Of a DNA stretch of 64,000 nt, positions 10,757-22,600 are shown piece after piece. The DNA is taken from assembly GCA_028583405.1 (NCBI GenBank), contig JAPTMU010000162.1:36668-100667 (forward strand), written 5' to 3'. The stretch is from Pogonophryne albipinna (lineage: Eukaryota; Chordata; Actinopteri; Perciformes; Artedidraconidae). The number at the start of each line of letters is the position of its first letter. Position 1 is the stretch's first letter. The notes under the pieces were generated by a model. That model ran no database searches, was not told where the DNA came from, and saw only the letters and a list, made by a program, of their open reading frames with translations. Made by a program: the position numbers and the translations under genes.

Positions 10757-10860
10757 TAAAGATTCAGCCATAACACGAAAGCACATGGCTACTTAGCATG
10801 CAGAATGATGTCATTTTGCATGTTAAGTAGCCATGTGCTTTCTGGGGCTAAATCTTTATC
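10757..10860. repeat. Near-perfect palindrome (66-bp core 10777-10842)
   Basis: The core has two 32-base arms around a 2-base centre at about 10809-10810, beginning GAAAGCACATGGCTACTTA and ending with its complement. Only two arm mismatches are visible (both G/A). Similarity continues outward with gaps (AAAGATTCAGCC against GGCTAAATCTTT) to about 10757 and 10860. It lies inside the hAT-like element, to the right of the Harbinger-like insert. It may be a small fold-back element or the remains of one. Confidence 0.85.
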
Positions 10861-11035
10861 AGTAAACCGATTTAACCGGTAAAAGTTCCTTCAAAATAAG
10901 AGTCCCGATCTTATTACTATCAAAATAAAAGTGCAAAACGAAAACTTTACCATAGGAAAATATTGGACATACAAATATAATTACTTCTCTAAAAGGTAAC
11001 TCATTTTAAATATAGTTTATTTATATATAATAATA

Positions 11036-11155
11036 ATATTAATATTAGTAATAAGCTTTATATTTGTATAGCACCTATTACAACAGTAGCCAAACTGGCT
11101 TCACAGCAGTTCAACAGACAGATTAGTAAAACATGACAGGATCAAAGCAATGTAG
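11036..11155 (-). mobile_element. Possible LINE/SINE 3'-end fragment, minus strand
   Basis: A TAATAATATT repeat followed by AAGCTTTATATTTGTATAGC resembles, on the minus strand, the 'GCTATACAAATA' 3' end and AT-rich tail of fish retroposons. It is short, with no coding content. Tentative. Confidence 0.28.
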
Positions 11156-11500
11156 AGGAGCAGCTACATTTCAACACATATATCCACGAAGACTTAATAC
11201 ATGAAGACTTGTGACTCGGACTCGACTTGGACTCTTCTTAGGTGACTCGGACTTGGACTTGGACTCGAACACAGGTAATGATGACTCAGACTCGACTCGG
11301 ACACTCCTTGGGTGACTTGGACTTGGACTCGGACTCGAAGAGTGGTGACTCGAGAGTGACTTGGACTTGGACTCGGACTCGAAGAGTGGTGACTCGAGAG
11401 TGACTTGGACTCGTGAATTGGTGACTTGACTACAACACTGCATTGTTGGAGGAGCTCAGGTCAGAGAATATCATTGCCATCTATACACTGTAGCTTATGT

Positions 11501-14500
11501 GTCAGTTTACCCTCAGTTTACCGTCAGTTTATCATCAGTTTACCGTCAGTTTATCAGTTTATCGTCAGTTTACCGTCAGTTTATTGTCAGTTTACCGTCA
11601 GTTTACCGTCAGTTTATCATCAGTTTATCGTTAGTTTACCGTCAGTTTATCGTCAGTTTACCGTCAGTTTACCGTCAGTTTTTCGTCAGTTTACCGTCAG
11701 TTTATCGTCAGTTTACCGTCAGTTTACCGTCAGTTTATCGTCAGTTTACCGTCAGTTTATCGTCAGTTTACCGTCAGTTTACCGTCAGTTTACCGTCAGT
11801 TTACCGTCAGTTTATCGTCAGTTTACCGTCAGTTTATCAGTTTATCGTCAGTTTACCGTCAGTTTACCGTCAGGTTACCGTCAGTTTATCAGTTTATCGT
11901 CAGTTTACCGTCAGTTTACCGTCAGTTTACCGTCAGTTTACCATCAGTTTACCGTCAGTTTACCGTCAGTTTATCAGTTTACCGTCAGTTTACCGTCAGT
12001 TTACCGTCAGTTTACCGTCAGTTTACCATCAGTTTACCGTCAGTTTACCGTCAGTTTATCAGTTTATCGTCAGTTTACCTTCAGTTTATCGTCAGTTTAC
12101 CGTCAGTTTACTGTCAGTTTACCATCAGTTTATCAGTTTATCGTCAGTTTACCGTCAGTTTACCATCAGTTTACCGTCAGTTTACCGTCAGTTTATCAGT
12201 TTATCGTCAGTTTACCGTCAGTTTACCGTCAGTTTACCGTCAGTTTATCGTCAGTTTACCGTCAGTTTACCGTCAGTTTACTATCAGTTTATCGTCAGTT
12301 TACCGTCCGTTTACCGTCAGTTTCCCATCAGTTTATCGTCAGTTTACCATCAGTTTACCGTCAGTTTACGGTCAGTTCACGGTCAGTTTACGGTCAGTTT
12401 ATCATCAGTTTACCATCAGTTTACCGTCAGTTTATCGTCAGTTTACCGTCAGTTTACCGTCAGTTTACCGTCAGTTTATCGTCAGTTTACCATCAGTTTA
12501 TCGTCAATTTATCATCAGTTTACCGTCAGTTTATCGTCAGTTTATCAGTTTATCGTCACTTTACCGTCAGTTTACCGTCAGTTTACCGTCAGTTTACCGT
12601 CAGTTTATCGTCAGTTTACCGTCAGTTTACGGTCAGTTTACCATCAGTTGACCGTCAGTTTACGGTCAGTTTATCATCAGTTTACCATCAGTTTACCATC
12701 AGTTTATCAGTTTACCGTCAGTTTACCGTCAGTTTATCAGTTTATCGTCAGTTTACAGTCAGTTTACCGTCAGTTTACCGTCAGTTTACCATCAGTTTAT
12801 CGTCAGTTTACCATCAGTTTACCGTCAGTTTACCATCAGTTTATCGTCAGTTTACAATCAGTTTACCGTCAGTTTACCGTCAGTTTACCGTCAGTTTATC
12901 GTCAGTTTACCGTCAGTTTATCGTCAGTTTACCATCAGTTTACGGTCAGTTTACGGTCAGTTTACGGTCAGTTTATCATCAGTCTATCATCAGTCTATCA
13001 TCAGTTTATCACCAGTCTATCATCAGTTTACCGTCAGTTTATCGTCAGCTTACCGTCAGTTTATCGTCAGTTTATCATCAGTTTACCGTCAGTTTACCGT
13101 CAGTTTATCGTCAGTTTACCATCAGTTTAACATCAGTTTATCGTCAGTTTACCATCAGTTTACGGTCAGTTTACCATCAGTTTATCGTCAGTTTACCATC
13201 AGTTTATCAGTTTATCAGTTTATCGTCAGTTTATCGTCAGATTACCGTCAGTTTACCGTCAGTTTATCAGTTTACCGTCAGTTTATCATCAGTTTACCGT
13301 CAGTTTACCATCACTTTACCGTCAGTTTACCGTCAGTTTACCGTCAGTTTATCGTCAGTTTACCATCAGTTTACCGTCAGTTTATTGTCTATCATCAGTT
13401 TACCATCAGTTTACCATCAGTTTATCGTCAGTTTACCGTCAGTTTATCGTCAGTTTACCATCAGTTTACCGTCAGTTTACCGTCCGTTTATCAGTTTATC
13501 GTCAGTTTACCGTCAGTTTACCGTCAGTTTATCGTCAGTTTATCGTCAGTTTACCGTGAGTTTACCGTCAGTTTATCAGTTTATCGTCAGTTTACCGTCA
13601 GTTTACCGTCAGTTTCCCATCAGTTTATCGTCAGTTTACCATCAGTTTACCGTCAGTTTACCGTCAGTTTACGGTCAGTTTATCATCAGTTTACCATCAG
13701 TTTACCGTCAGTTTATCGTCAGTTTACCGTCAGTTTACCGTCAGTTTACCGTCAGTTTATCGTCAGTTTACCGTCAGTTTACCGTCAGTTTATCGTCAAT
13801 TTATCGTCAGTTTACCGTCAGTTTACCGTCAGTTTATCAGTTTATCGTCACTTTACCGTCAGTTTACCGTCACTTTACCGTCAGTTTATCGTCACTTTAC
13901 CATCAGTTTATCAGTTTATCGTCAGTTTACCGTCAGTTTACCATCAGTTTACCGTCAGTTTACCGTCAGTTTATCAGTTTATCGTCAGTTTACCGTCAGT
14001 TTACCGTCAGTTTACCGTCAGTTTATCGTCAGTTTACCGTCAGTTTACCGTCAGTTTACTATCAGTTTATCGTCAGTTTACCGTCCGTTTACCGTCAGTT
14101 TCCCATCAGTTTATCGTCAGTTTACCATCAGTTTACCGTCAGTTTACGGTCAGTTCACGGTCAGTTTACGGTCAGTTTATCATCAGTTTACCATCAGTTT
14201 ACCGTCAGTTTATCGTCAGTTTACCGTCAGTTTACCGTCAGTTTACCGTCAGTTTATCGTCAGTTTACCATCAGTTTATCGTCAATTTATCATCAGTTTA
14301 TCAGTTTATCGTCACTTTATCAGTTTATCGTCACTTTACCGTCAGTTTACCGTCAGTTTACCGTCAGTTTACCGTCAGTTTATCGTCAGTTTACCGTCAG
14401 TTTACGGTCAGTTTACCATCAGTTGACCGTCAGTTTACGGTCAGTTTATCATCAGTTTACCATCAGTTTACCATCAGTTTATCAGTTTACCGTCAGTTTA

Positions 14501-17500
14501 CCGTCAGTTTATCAGTTTATCGTCAGTTTACAGTCAGTTTACCGTCAGTTTACCGTCAGTTTACCATCAGTTTATCGTCAGTTTACCATCAGTTTACCGT
14601 CAGTTTACCATCAGTTTATCGTCAGTTTACAATCAGTTTACCGTCAGTTTACCGTCAGTTTACCGTCAGTTTATCGTCAGTTTACCGTCAGTTTATCGTC
14701 AGTTTACCATCAGTTTACGGTCAGTTTACGGTCAGTTTACGGTCAGTTTATCATCAGTCTATCATCAGTCTATCATCAGTTTATCACCAGTCTATCATCA
14801 GTTTACCGTCAGTTTATCGTCAGCTTACCGTCAGTTTATCGTCAGTTTATCATCAGTTTACCGTCAGTTTACCGTCAGTTTATCGTCAGTTTACCATCAG
14901 TTTAACATCAGTTTATCGTCAGTTTACCATCAGTTTACGGTCAGTTTACCATCAGTTTATCGTCAGTTTACCATCAGTTTATCAGTTTATCAGTTTATCG
15001 TCAGTTTATCGTCAGATTACCGTCAGTTTACCGTCAGTTTATCAGTTTACCGTCAGTTTATCATCAGTTTACCGTCAGTTTACCATCACTTTACCGTCAG
15101 TTTACCGTCAGTTTACCGTCAGTTTATCGTCAGTTTACCATCAGTTTACCGTCAGTTTATTGTCTATCATCAGTTTACCATCAGTTTACCATCAGTTTAT
15201 CGTCAGTTTACCGTCAGTTTATCGTCAGTTTACCATCAGTTTACCGTCAGTTTACCGTCCGTTTATCAGTTTATCGTCAGTTTACCGTCAGTTTACCGTC
15301 AGTTTATCGTCAGTTTATCGTCAGTTTACCGTGAGTTTACCGTCAGTTTATCAGTTTATCGTCAGTTTACCGTCAGTTTACCGTCAGTTTCCCATCAGTT
15401 TATCGTCAGTTTACCATCAGTTTACCGTCAGTTTACCGTCAGTTTACGGTCAGTTTATCATCAGTTTACCATCAGTTTACCGTCAGTTTATCGTCAGTTT
15501 ACCGTCAGTTTACCGTCAGTTTACCGTCAGTTTATCGTCAGTTTACCGTCAGTTTACCGTCAGTTTATCGTCAATTTATCGTCAGTTTACCGTCAGTTTA
15601 CCGTCAGTTTATCAGTTTATCGTCACTTTACCGTCAGTTTATCGTCACTTTACCGTCAGTTTACCGTCACTTTACGGTCAGTTTACGGTCAGTTTACCAT
15701 CAGTTTACCGTCAGTTTACGGTCAGTTTATCAGTTTATCGTCAGTTTATCGTCAGTTTACCGTCAGTTTACCGTCAGTTTACCGTCAGTTTATCGTCAGT
15801 TTACCGTCAGTTTACGGTCAGTTTACCATCAGTTTACCGTCAGTTTACCATCAGTTTATCAGTTTATCGTCAGTTTATCGTCAGTTTACCGTCAGTTTAC
15901 TGTCAGTTTATCAGTTTACCGTCAGTTTATCATCAGTTTATCATCAGTTTACCATCAGTTTACCGTCAGTTTATCGTCAGTTTACCGTCAGTTTATCGTC
16001 AGTTTACCTTCAGTTTACCGTCAGTTTACCGTCAGTTTACCGTCAGTTTACCGTCAGTTTACCGTCAGTTTATCGTCAGTTTACCATCAGTTTACCGTCA
16101 GTTTATCGTCAGTTTACCGTCAGTTTACCATCAGTTTATCATCAGTTTACCATCAGTTTATCAGTTTACCATCAGTTTATCATCAGTTTACCGTCAGTTT
16201 ACCGTCAGTTTACCGTCAGTTTATCGTCAGTTTACCGTCAGTTTACCATCCGTTTTTCATCAGTTTACCATCAGTTTACCGTCAGTTTACCGTCAGTTTA
16301 CCGTCAGTTTAACGTCAGTTTATCATCAGTTTATCATCAGTTTATCAGTTTATCAGTTTATCATCAGTTTATCATCAGTTTATCAGTTTATCATCAGTTT
16401 ATCATCAGTTTATCATCAGTCTATCATCAGTCTATCATCAGTCTATCATCAGTTTATCATCAGTTTATCATCAGTTTATCATCAGTCAATCACCAGTCTA
16501 TCATCAGTTTATCATCAGTTTATCATCAGTCTATCATCAGTTTATCATCAGTTTATCATCAGTCTATCATCAGTCTATCATCAGTTTATCATCAGTTTAC
16601 CATCAGTTTATCAGTTTATCATCAGTCTATCATCAGTCTATCATCAGTTTATCATCAGTTTATCATCAGTCTATCATCAGTCTATCATCAGTCTATCATC
16701 AGTTTACCATCAGTTTATCATCAGTTTATCATCAGTCTATCATCAGTTTACCATCAGTTTATCATCAGTTTATCATCAGTTTATCATCAGTCAATCATCA
16801 GTTTACCATCAGTTTATCATCAGCTTATCATCAGTCTATCATCAGTCTATCATCAGTCTATCATCAGTCTATCATCAGTTTACCATCAGTTTATCATCAG
16901 TATATCATCAGTTTATCATCAGTTTATCATCAGTCTATCATCAGTTTATCATCAGTCTATCATCAGTTTATCATCAGTCTATCATCAGTTTATCATCAGT
17001 TTATCATCAGTCTATCATCAGTCTATCATCAGTTTATCATCAGTTTATCATCAGTTTATCATCAGTTTATCATCAGTCTATCATCAGTCTATCATCAGTC
17101 TATCATCAGTTTATCATCAGTCTATCATCAGTTTATCATCAGTCTATCATCAGTCTATCATCAGTCTATCATCAGTTTATCATCAGTCTATCATCAGTAT
17201 ATCATCAGTCTATCATCAGTCTATCATCAGTTTACCATCAGTTTATCATCAGTTTATCATCAGTCTATCATCAGTCTATCATCAGTCTATCATCAGTTTA
17301 CCATCAGTTTATCATCAGTTTATCATCAGTTTATCAGTTTATCATCAGTTTATCATCAGTTTACCAGTTTATCATCAGTTTACCATCAGTTTACCATCAG
17401 TTTACCATCAGTTTATCAGTTTACCGTCAGTTTACCGTCAGTTTATCAGTTTATCGTCAGTTTACCGTCAGTTTACCGTCAGTTTATCGTCAGTTTACCG

Positions 17501-18690
17501 TCAGTTTATCGTCAGTTTACCATCAGTCTATCATCAGTCTATCATCAGTTTATCATCAGTCTATCATCAGTCTATCATCAGTCTATCATCAGTCTATCAT
17601 CAGTTTATCATCAGTTTATCATCAGTTTATCATCAGTCTATCATCAGTTTATCATCAGTTTATCAGTTTATCATCAGTTTATCATCAGTTTACCAGTTTA
17701 TCATCAGTTTATCAGTTTATCATCAGTCTATCATCAGTCTATCATCGGTTTATCATCAGTTTATCAGTTTATCATCAGTTTATCATCAGTTTACCAGTTT
17801 ATCATCAGTTTACCAGTTTATCATCAGTCTATCATCAGTCTATCATCAGTCTATCATCAGTCTATCATCAGTTTATCAGCAGTTTATCATCAGTCTATCA
17901 GTTTATCATCAGTTTATCATCAGTTTATCAGTTTATCATCGGTTTATCATCAGTTTATCATCAGTTTACCATCAGTTTATCAGTTTATCATCAGTTTATC
18001 ATCAGTTTATCAGTTTATCATCAGTTTACCGTCAGTTTATCATCAGTTTATCAGTTTATCACCAGTTTATTATCAGTTTATCATCAGTTTATCAGTTTAT
18101 CATCAGTTTACCATCAGTTTACCATCAGTTTACCATCAGTTTATCAGTTTACCGTCAGTTTACCGTCAGTTTACCGTCAGTTTACCGTCAGTTTACCGTC
18201 AGTTTATCGTCAGTTTACCGTCAGTTTATCAGTTTATCGTCAGTTTACCGTCAGTTTACCGTCAGGTTACCGTCAGTTTATCAGTTTATCGTCAGTTTAC
18301 CGTCAGTTTACCGTCAGTTTACCGTCAGTTTACCATCAGTTTACCGTCAGTTTACCGTCAGTTTATCAGTTTACCGTCAGTTTACCGTCAGTTTACCGTC
18401 AGTTTACCGTCAGTTTACCATCAGTTTACCGTCAGTTTACCGTCAGTTTATCAGTTTATCGTCAGTTTACCGTCAGTTTATCGTCAGTTTACCGTCAGTT
18501 TACTGTCAGTTTACCATCAGTTTATCAGTTTATCGTCAGTTTACCGTCAGTTTACCATCAGTTTACCGTCAGTTTACCGTCAGTTTATCAGTTTATCGTC
18601 AGTTTACCGTCAGTTTACCTTCAGTTTACCGTCAGTTTATCGTCAGTTTACCGTCAGTTTACCGTCAGTTTACCGTCAGTTTACTATCAG
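11501..18690. repeat. Giant 11-bp satellite, block 1 (CAGTTTACCGT / CAGTTTATCAT)
   Basis: A continuous array of an 11-base unit with an interspersed 8-base short form (CAGTTTAT). From 11501 to about 16320 the units are mainly CAGTTTACCGT and CAGTTTATCGT. From about 16320 to 17400 and 17520-18115 they are mainly CAGTTTATCAT and CAGTCTATCAT. The CGT type then returns up to the gap. The plus strand is open for over 1000 codons because both 11 and 8 leave remainder 2 on division by 3 and no register of the unit contains a stop. Frames end only at variants such as TTTAACATC (13127, 14903). Copies of a module of about 1.78 kb occupy 12.19-13.9 and 13.96-15.65 kb. Confidence 0.97.
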
Positions 18691-19690
18691 NNNNNNNNNN
18701 NNNNNNNNNNNNNNNNNNNNNNNNNNNNNNNNNNNNNNNNNNNNNNNNNNNNNNNNNNNNNNNNNNNNNNNNNNNNNNNNNNNNNNNNNNNNNNNNNNNN
18801 NNNNNNNNNNNNNNNNNNNNNNNNNNNNNNNNNNNNNNNNNNNNNNNNNNNNNNNNNNNNNNNNNNNNNNNNNNNNNNNNNNNNNNNNNNNNNNNNNNNN
18901 NNNNNNNNNNNNNNNNNNNNNNNNNNNNNNNNNNNNNNNNNNNNNNNNNNNNNNNNNNNNNNNNNNNNNNNNNNNNNNNNNNNNNNNNNNNNNNNNNNNN
19001 NNNNNNNNNNNNNNNNNNNNNNNNNNNNNNNNNNNNNNNNNNNNNNNNNNNNNNNNNNNNNNNNNNNNNNNNNNNNNNNNNNNNNNNNNNNNNNNNNNNN
19101 NNNNNNNNNNNNNNNNNNNNNNNNNNNNNNNNNNNNNNNNNNNNNNNNNNNNNNNNNNNNNNNNNNNNNNNNNNNNNNNNNNNNNNNNNNNNNNNNNNNN
19201 NNNNNNNNNNNNNNNNNNNNNNNNNNNNNNNNNNNNNNNNNNNNNNNNNNNNNNNNNNNNNNNNNNNNNNNNNNNNNNNNNNNNNNNNNNNNNNNNNNNN
19301 NNNNNNNNNNNNNNNNNNNNNNNNNNNNNNNNNNNNNNNNNNNNNNNNNNNNNNNNNNNNNNNNNNNNNNNNNNNNNNNNNNNNNNNNNNNNNNNNNNNN
19401 NNNNNNNNNNNNNNNNNNNNNNNNNNNNNNNNNNNNNNNNNNNNNNNNNNNNNNNNNNNNNNNNNNNNNNNNNNNNNNNNNNNNNNNNNNNNNNNNNNNN
19501 NNNNNNNNNNNNNNNNNNNNNNNNNNNNNNNNNNNNNNNNNNNNNNNNNNNNNNNNNNNNNNNNNNNNNNNNNNNNNNNNNNNNNNNNNNNNNNNNNNNN
19601 NNNNNNNNNNNNNNNNNNNNNNNNNNNNNNNNNNNNNNNNNNNNNNNNNNNNNNNNNNNNNNNNNNNNNNNNNNNNNNNNNNNNNNNNNN
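18691..19690. other. Assembly gap (1000 N)
   Basis: Exactly 1000 unknown bases. The flanks fall inside a third copy of the 1.78 kb satellite module. The left edge matches positions ending 12288 and 14065. The right edge matches positions starting 12977 and 14752. Confidence 0.99.
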
Positions 19691-22600
19691 CATCAGTCTA
19701 TCATCAGTCTATCATCAGTTTATCACCAGTCTATCATCAGTTTACCGTCAGTTTATCGTCAGCTTACCGTCAGTTTACCGTCAGTTTATCGTCAGTTTAC
19801 CGTCAGTTTACCGTCAGTTTATCGTCAGTTTACCATCAGTTTAACATCAGTTTATCGTCAGTTTACCATCAGTTTACGGTCAGTTTACGGTCAGTTTACG
19901 GTCAGTTTATCATCAGTCTATCATCAGTCTATCATCAGTTTATCACCAGTCTATCATCAGTTTACCGTCAGTTTATCGTCAGCTTACCGTCAGTTTATCG
20001 TCAGTTTATCATCAGTTTACCGTCAGTTTACCGTCAGTTTATCGTCAGTTTACCATCAGTTTAACATCAGTTTATCGTCAGTTTACCATCAGTTTACGGT
20101 CAGTTTACCATCAGTTTATCGTCAGTTTACCATCAGTTTATCAGTTTATCAGTTTATCGTCAGTTTATCGTCAGATTACCGTCAGTTTACCGTCAGTTTA
20201 TCAGTTTACCGTCAGTTTATCATCAGTTTACCGTCAGTTTACCATCACTTTACCGTCAGTTTACCGTCAGTTTACCGTCAGTTTATCGTCAGTTTACCAT
20301 CAGTTTACCGTCAGTTTATTGTCAGTTTACCGTCAGTTTACCATCAGTTTATCATCAGTTTACCATCAGTTTACCATCAGTTTATCGTCAGTTTACCGTC
20401 AGTTTATCGTCAGTTTACCGTCAGTTTACCGTCAGTTTACCGTCCGTTTATCAGTTTATCGTCAGTTTACCGTCAGTTTACCGTCAGTTTACCGTTAGTT
20501 TATCGTCAGTTTATCGTCAGTTTACCGTCAGTTTACCGTCAGTTTACCGTCAGTTTATCGTCAGTTTACCGTCAGTTTACCGTCTGTTTCCCGTCAGTTT
20601 ACCGTCAGTTTACCGTCAGTTTATCGTCAGTTTACCGTCAGTTTACCGTCAGTTTATCGTCAATTTATCATCAGTTTACCGTCAGTTTACCGTCAGTTTA
20701 TCAGTTTATCGTCACTTTACCGTAAGTTTACGGTCAGTTTACCGTCAGTTTATCGTCAGTTTACGGTCAGTTTACGGTCAGTTTACCATCAGTTTACCGT
20801 CAGTTTACGGTCAGTTTATCAGTTTATCGTCAGTTTATCGTCAGTTTACCGTCCGTTTACCGTCAGTTTACCGTCAGTTTACCGTCAGTTTATCGTCAGT
20901 TTACCGTCAGTTTACGGTCAGTTTACCATCAGTTTACCGTCAGTTTACCATCAGTTTATCAGTTTATCGTCAGTTTATCGTCAGTTTACCGTCAGTTTAC
21001 CGTCAGTTTACTGTCAGTTTATCAGTTTACCGTCAGTTTATCATCAGTTTACCGTCAGTTTACCATCAGTTTACCATCAGTTTACCGTCAGTTTACCGTC
21101 AGTTTACCGTCAGTTTATCGTCAGTTTACCATCAGTTTACCGTCAGTTTATCGTCAGTTTACCGTCAGTTTACCATCAGTTTATCATCAGTTTACCATCA
21201 GTTTACCATCAGTTTACCGTCAGTTTACGGTCAGTTTATCAGTTTATCGTCAGTTTATCGTCAGTTTACCGTCAGTTTACCGTCAGTTTACCGTCAGTTT
21301 ATCGTCAGTTTACCGTCAGTTTACCGTCAGTTTACCGTCAGTTTACCGTCAGTTTACCATCAGTTTATCAGTTTATCGTCAGTTTATCGTCAGTTTACCG
21401 TCAGTTTACTGTCAGTTTATCAGTTTACCGTCAGTTTATCATCAGTTTACCGTCAGTTTACCATCAGTTTACCATCAGTTTACCGTCAGTTTACCGTCAG
21501 TTTACCGTCAGTTTATCGTCAGTTTACCATCAGTTTACCGTCAGTTTATCGTCAGTTTACCGTCAGTTTACCATCAGTTTATCATCAGTTTACCATCAGT
21601 TTACCGTCAGTTTATCGTCAGTTTACCGTCAGTTTATCGTCAGTTTACCGTCAGTTTACGGTCAGTTTACCATCAGTTGACCGTCAGTTTACGGTCAGTT
21701 TATCATCAGTTTACCATCAGTTTACCGTCAGTTTACCGTCAGTTTATCGTCAGTTTACCGTCAGTTTACCATCAGTTTATCATCAGTTTACCATCAGTTT
21801 ATCAGTTTACCATCAGTTTATCATCAGTTTACCATCAGTTTATCGGTTTATCGTCAGTTTACCGTCAGTTTATCGTCAGTTTACCGTCAGTTTACCGTCA
21901 GTTTACCGTCAGTTTATCGTCAGTTTACCGTCAGTTTACCATCAGTTTTTCATCAGTTTACCATCAGTTTACCGTCAGTTTACCGTCAGTTTATCATCAG
22001 TTTATCATCAGTTTATCAGTTTATCAGTTTATCATCAGTTTATCATCAGTTTATCAGTTTATCATCAGTTTATCATCAGTTTATCATCAGTCTATCATCA
22101 GTCTATCATCAGTCTATCATCATTCTATCATCAGTTTATCATCAGTTTATCATCAGTTTATCATCAGTCAATCACCAGTCTATCATCAGTTTATCATCAG
22201 TTTATCATCAGTCTATCATCAGTTTATCATCAGTTTATCATCAGTCTATCATCAGTCTATCATCAGTCTATCATCAGTTTATCATCAGTTTACCATCAGT
22301 TTATCAGTTTATCATCAGTCTATCATCAGTCTATCATCAGTCTATCATCAGTTTATCATCAGTTTATCATCAGTCTATCATCAGTCTATCATCAGTCTAT
22401 CATCGGTCTATCATCAGTCTATCATCAGTTTACCATCAGTTTATCATCAGTTTATCATCAGTCTATCATCAGTTTACCATCAGTTTATCATCAGTTTATC
22501 ATCAGTCAATCATCAGTTTACCATCAGTTTATCATCAGCTTATCATCAGTCTATCATCAGTCTATCATCAGTCTATCATCAGTCTATCATCAGTTTACCA

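Larger units (their letters stand above)
9517..11440. mobile_element. hAT-like DNA transposon with 8-bp target duplication
   Basis: CATTGTTG occurs immediately before 9517 (9509-9516) and immediately after 11440 (11441-11448). The element begins CAGAGATC and ends ACAACACTG, which fits the CAGNG termini and 8-bp duplications of hAT elements. Both ends carry long subterminal clusters of GACTCG/GGACTTG words (about 9530-9672 and 11204-11430), in the same orientation. On the right these include a 44-base tandem unit starting at 11312 and 11356. No transposase is present. The body holds a nested Harbinger-like element, a large palindrome and a possible LINE tail. It is non-autonomous. Confidence 0.75.

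Noticed and set aside
11426..14905. Very long plus-strand open frames (1000-1600 codons) reading SLSSVYHQFT-like repeats, here and throughout 11.5-55.4 kb
   Set aside because: They follow from the 11- and 8-base unit lengths having no stop in any register. All three plus frames are open at once, they cross N gaps, and nothing outside the repeat is encoded.
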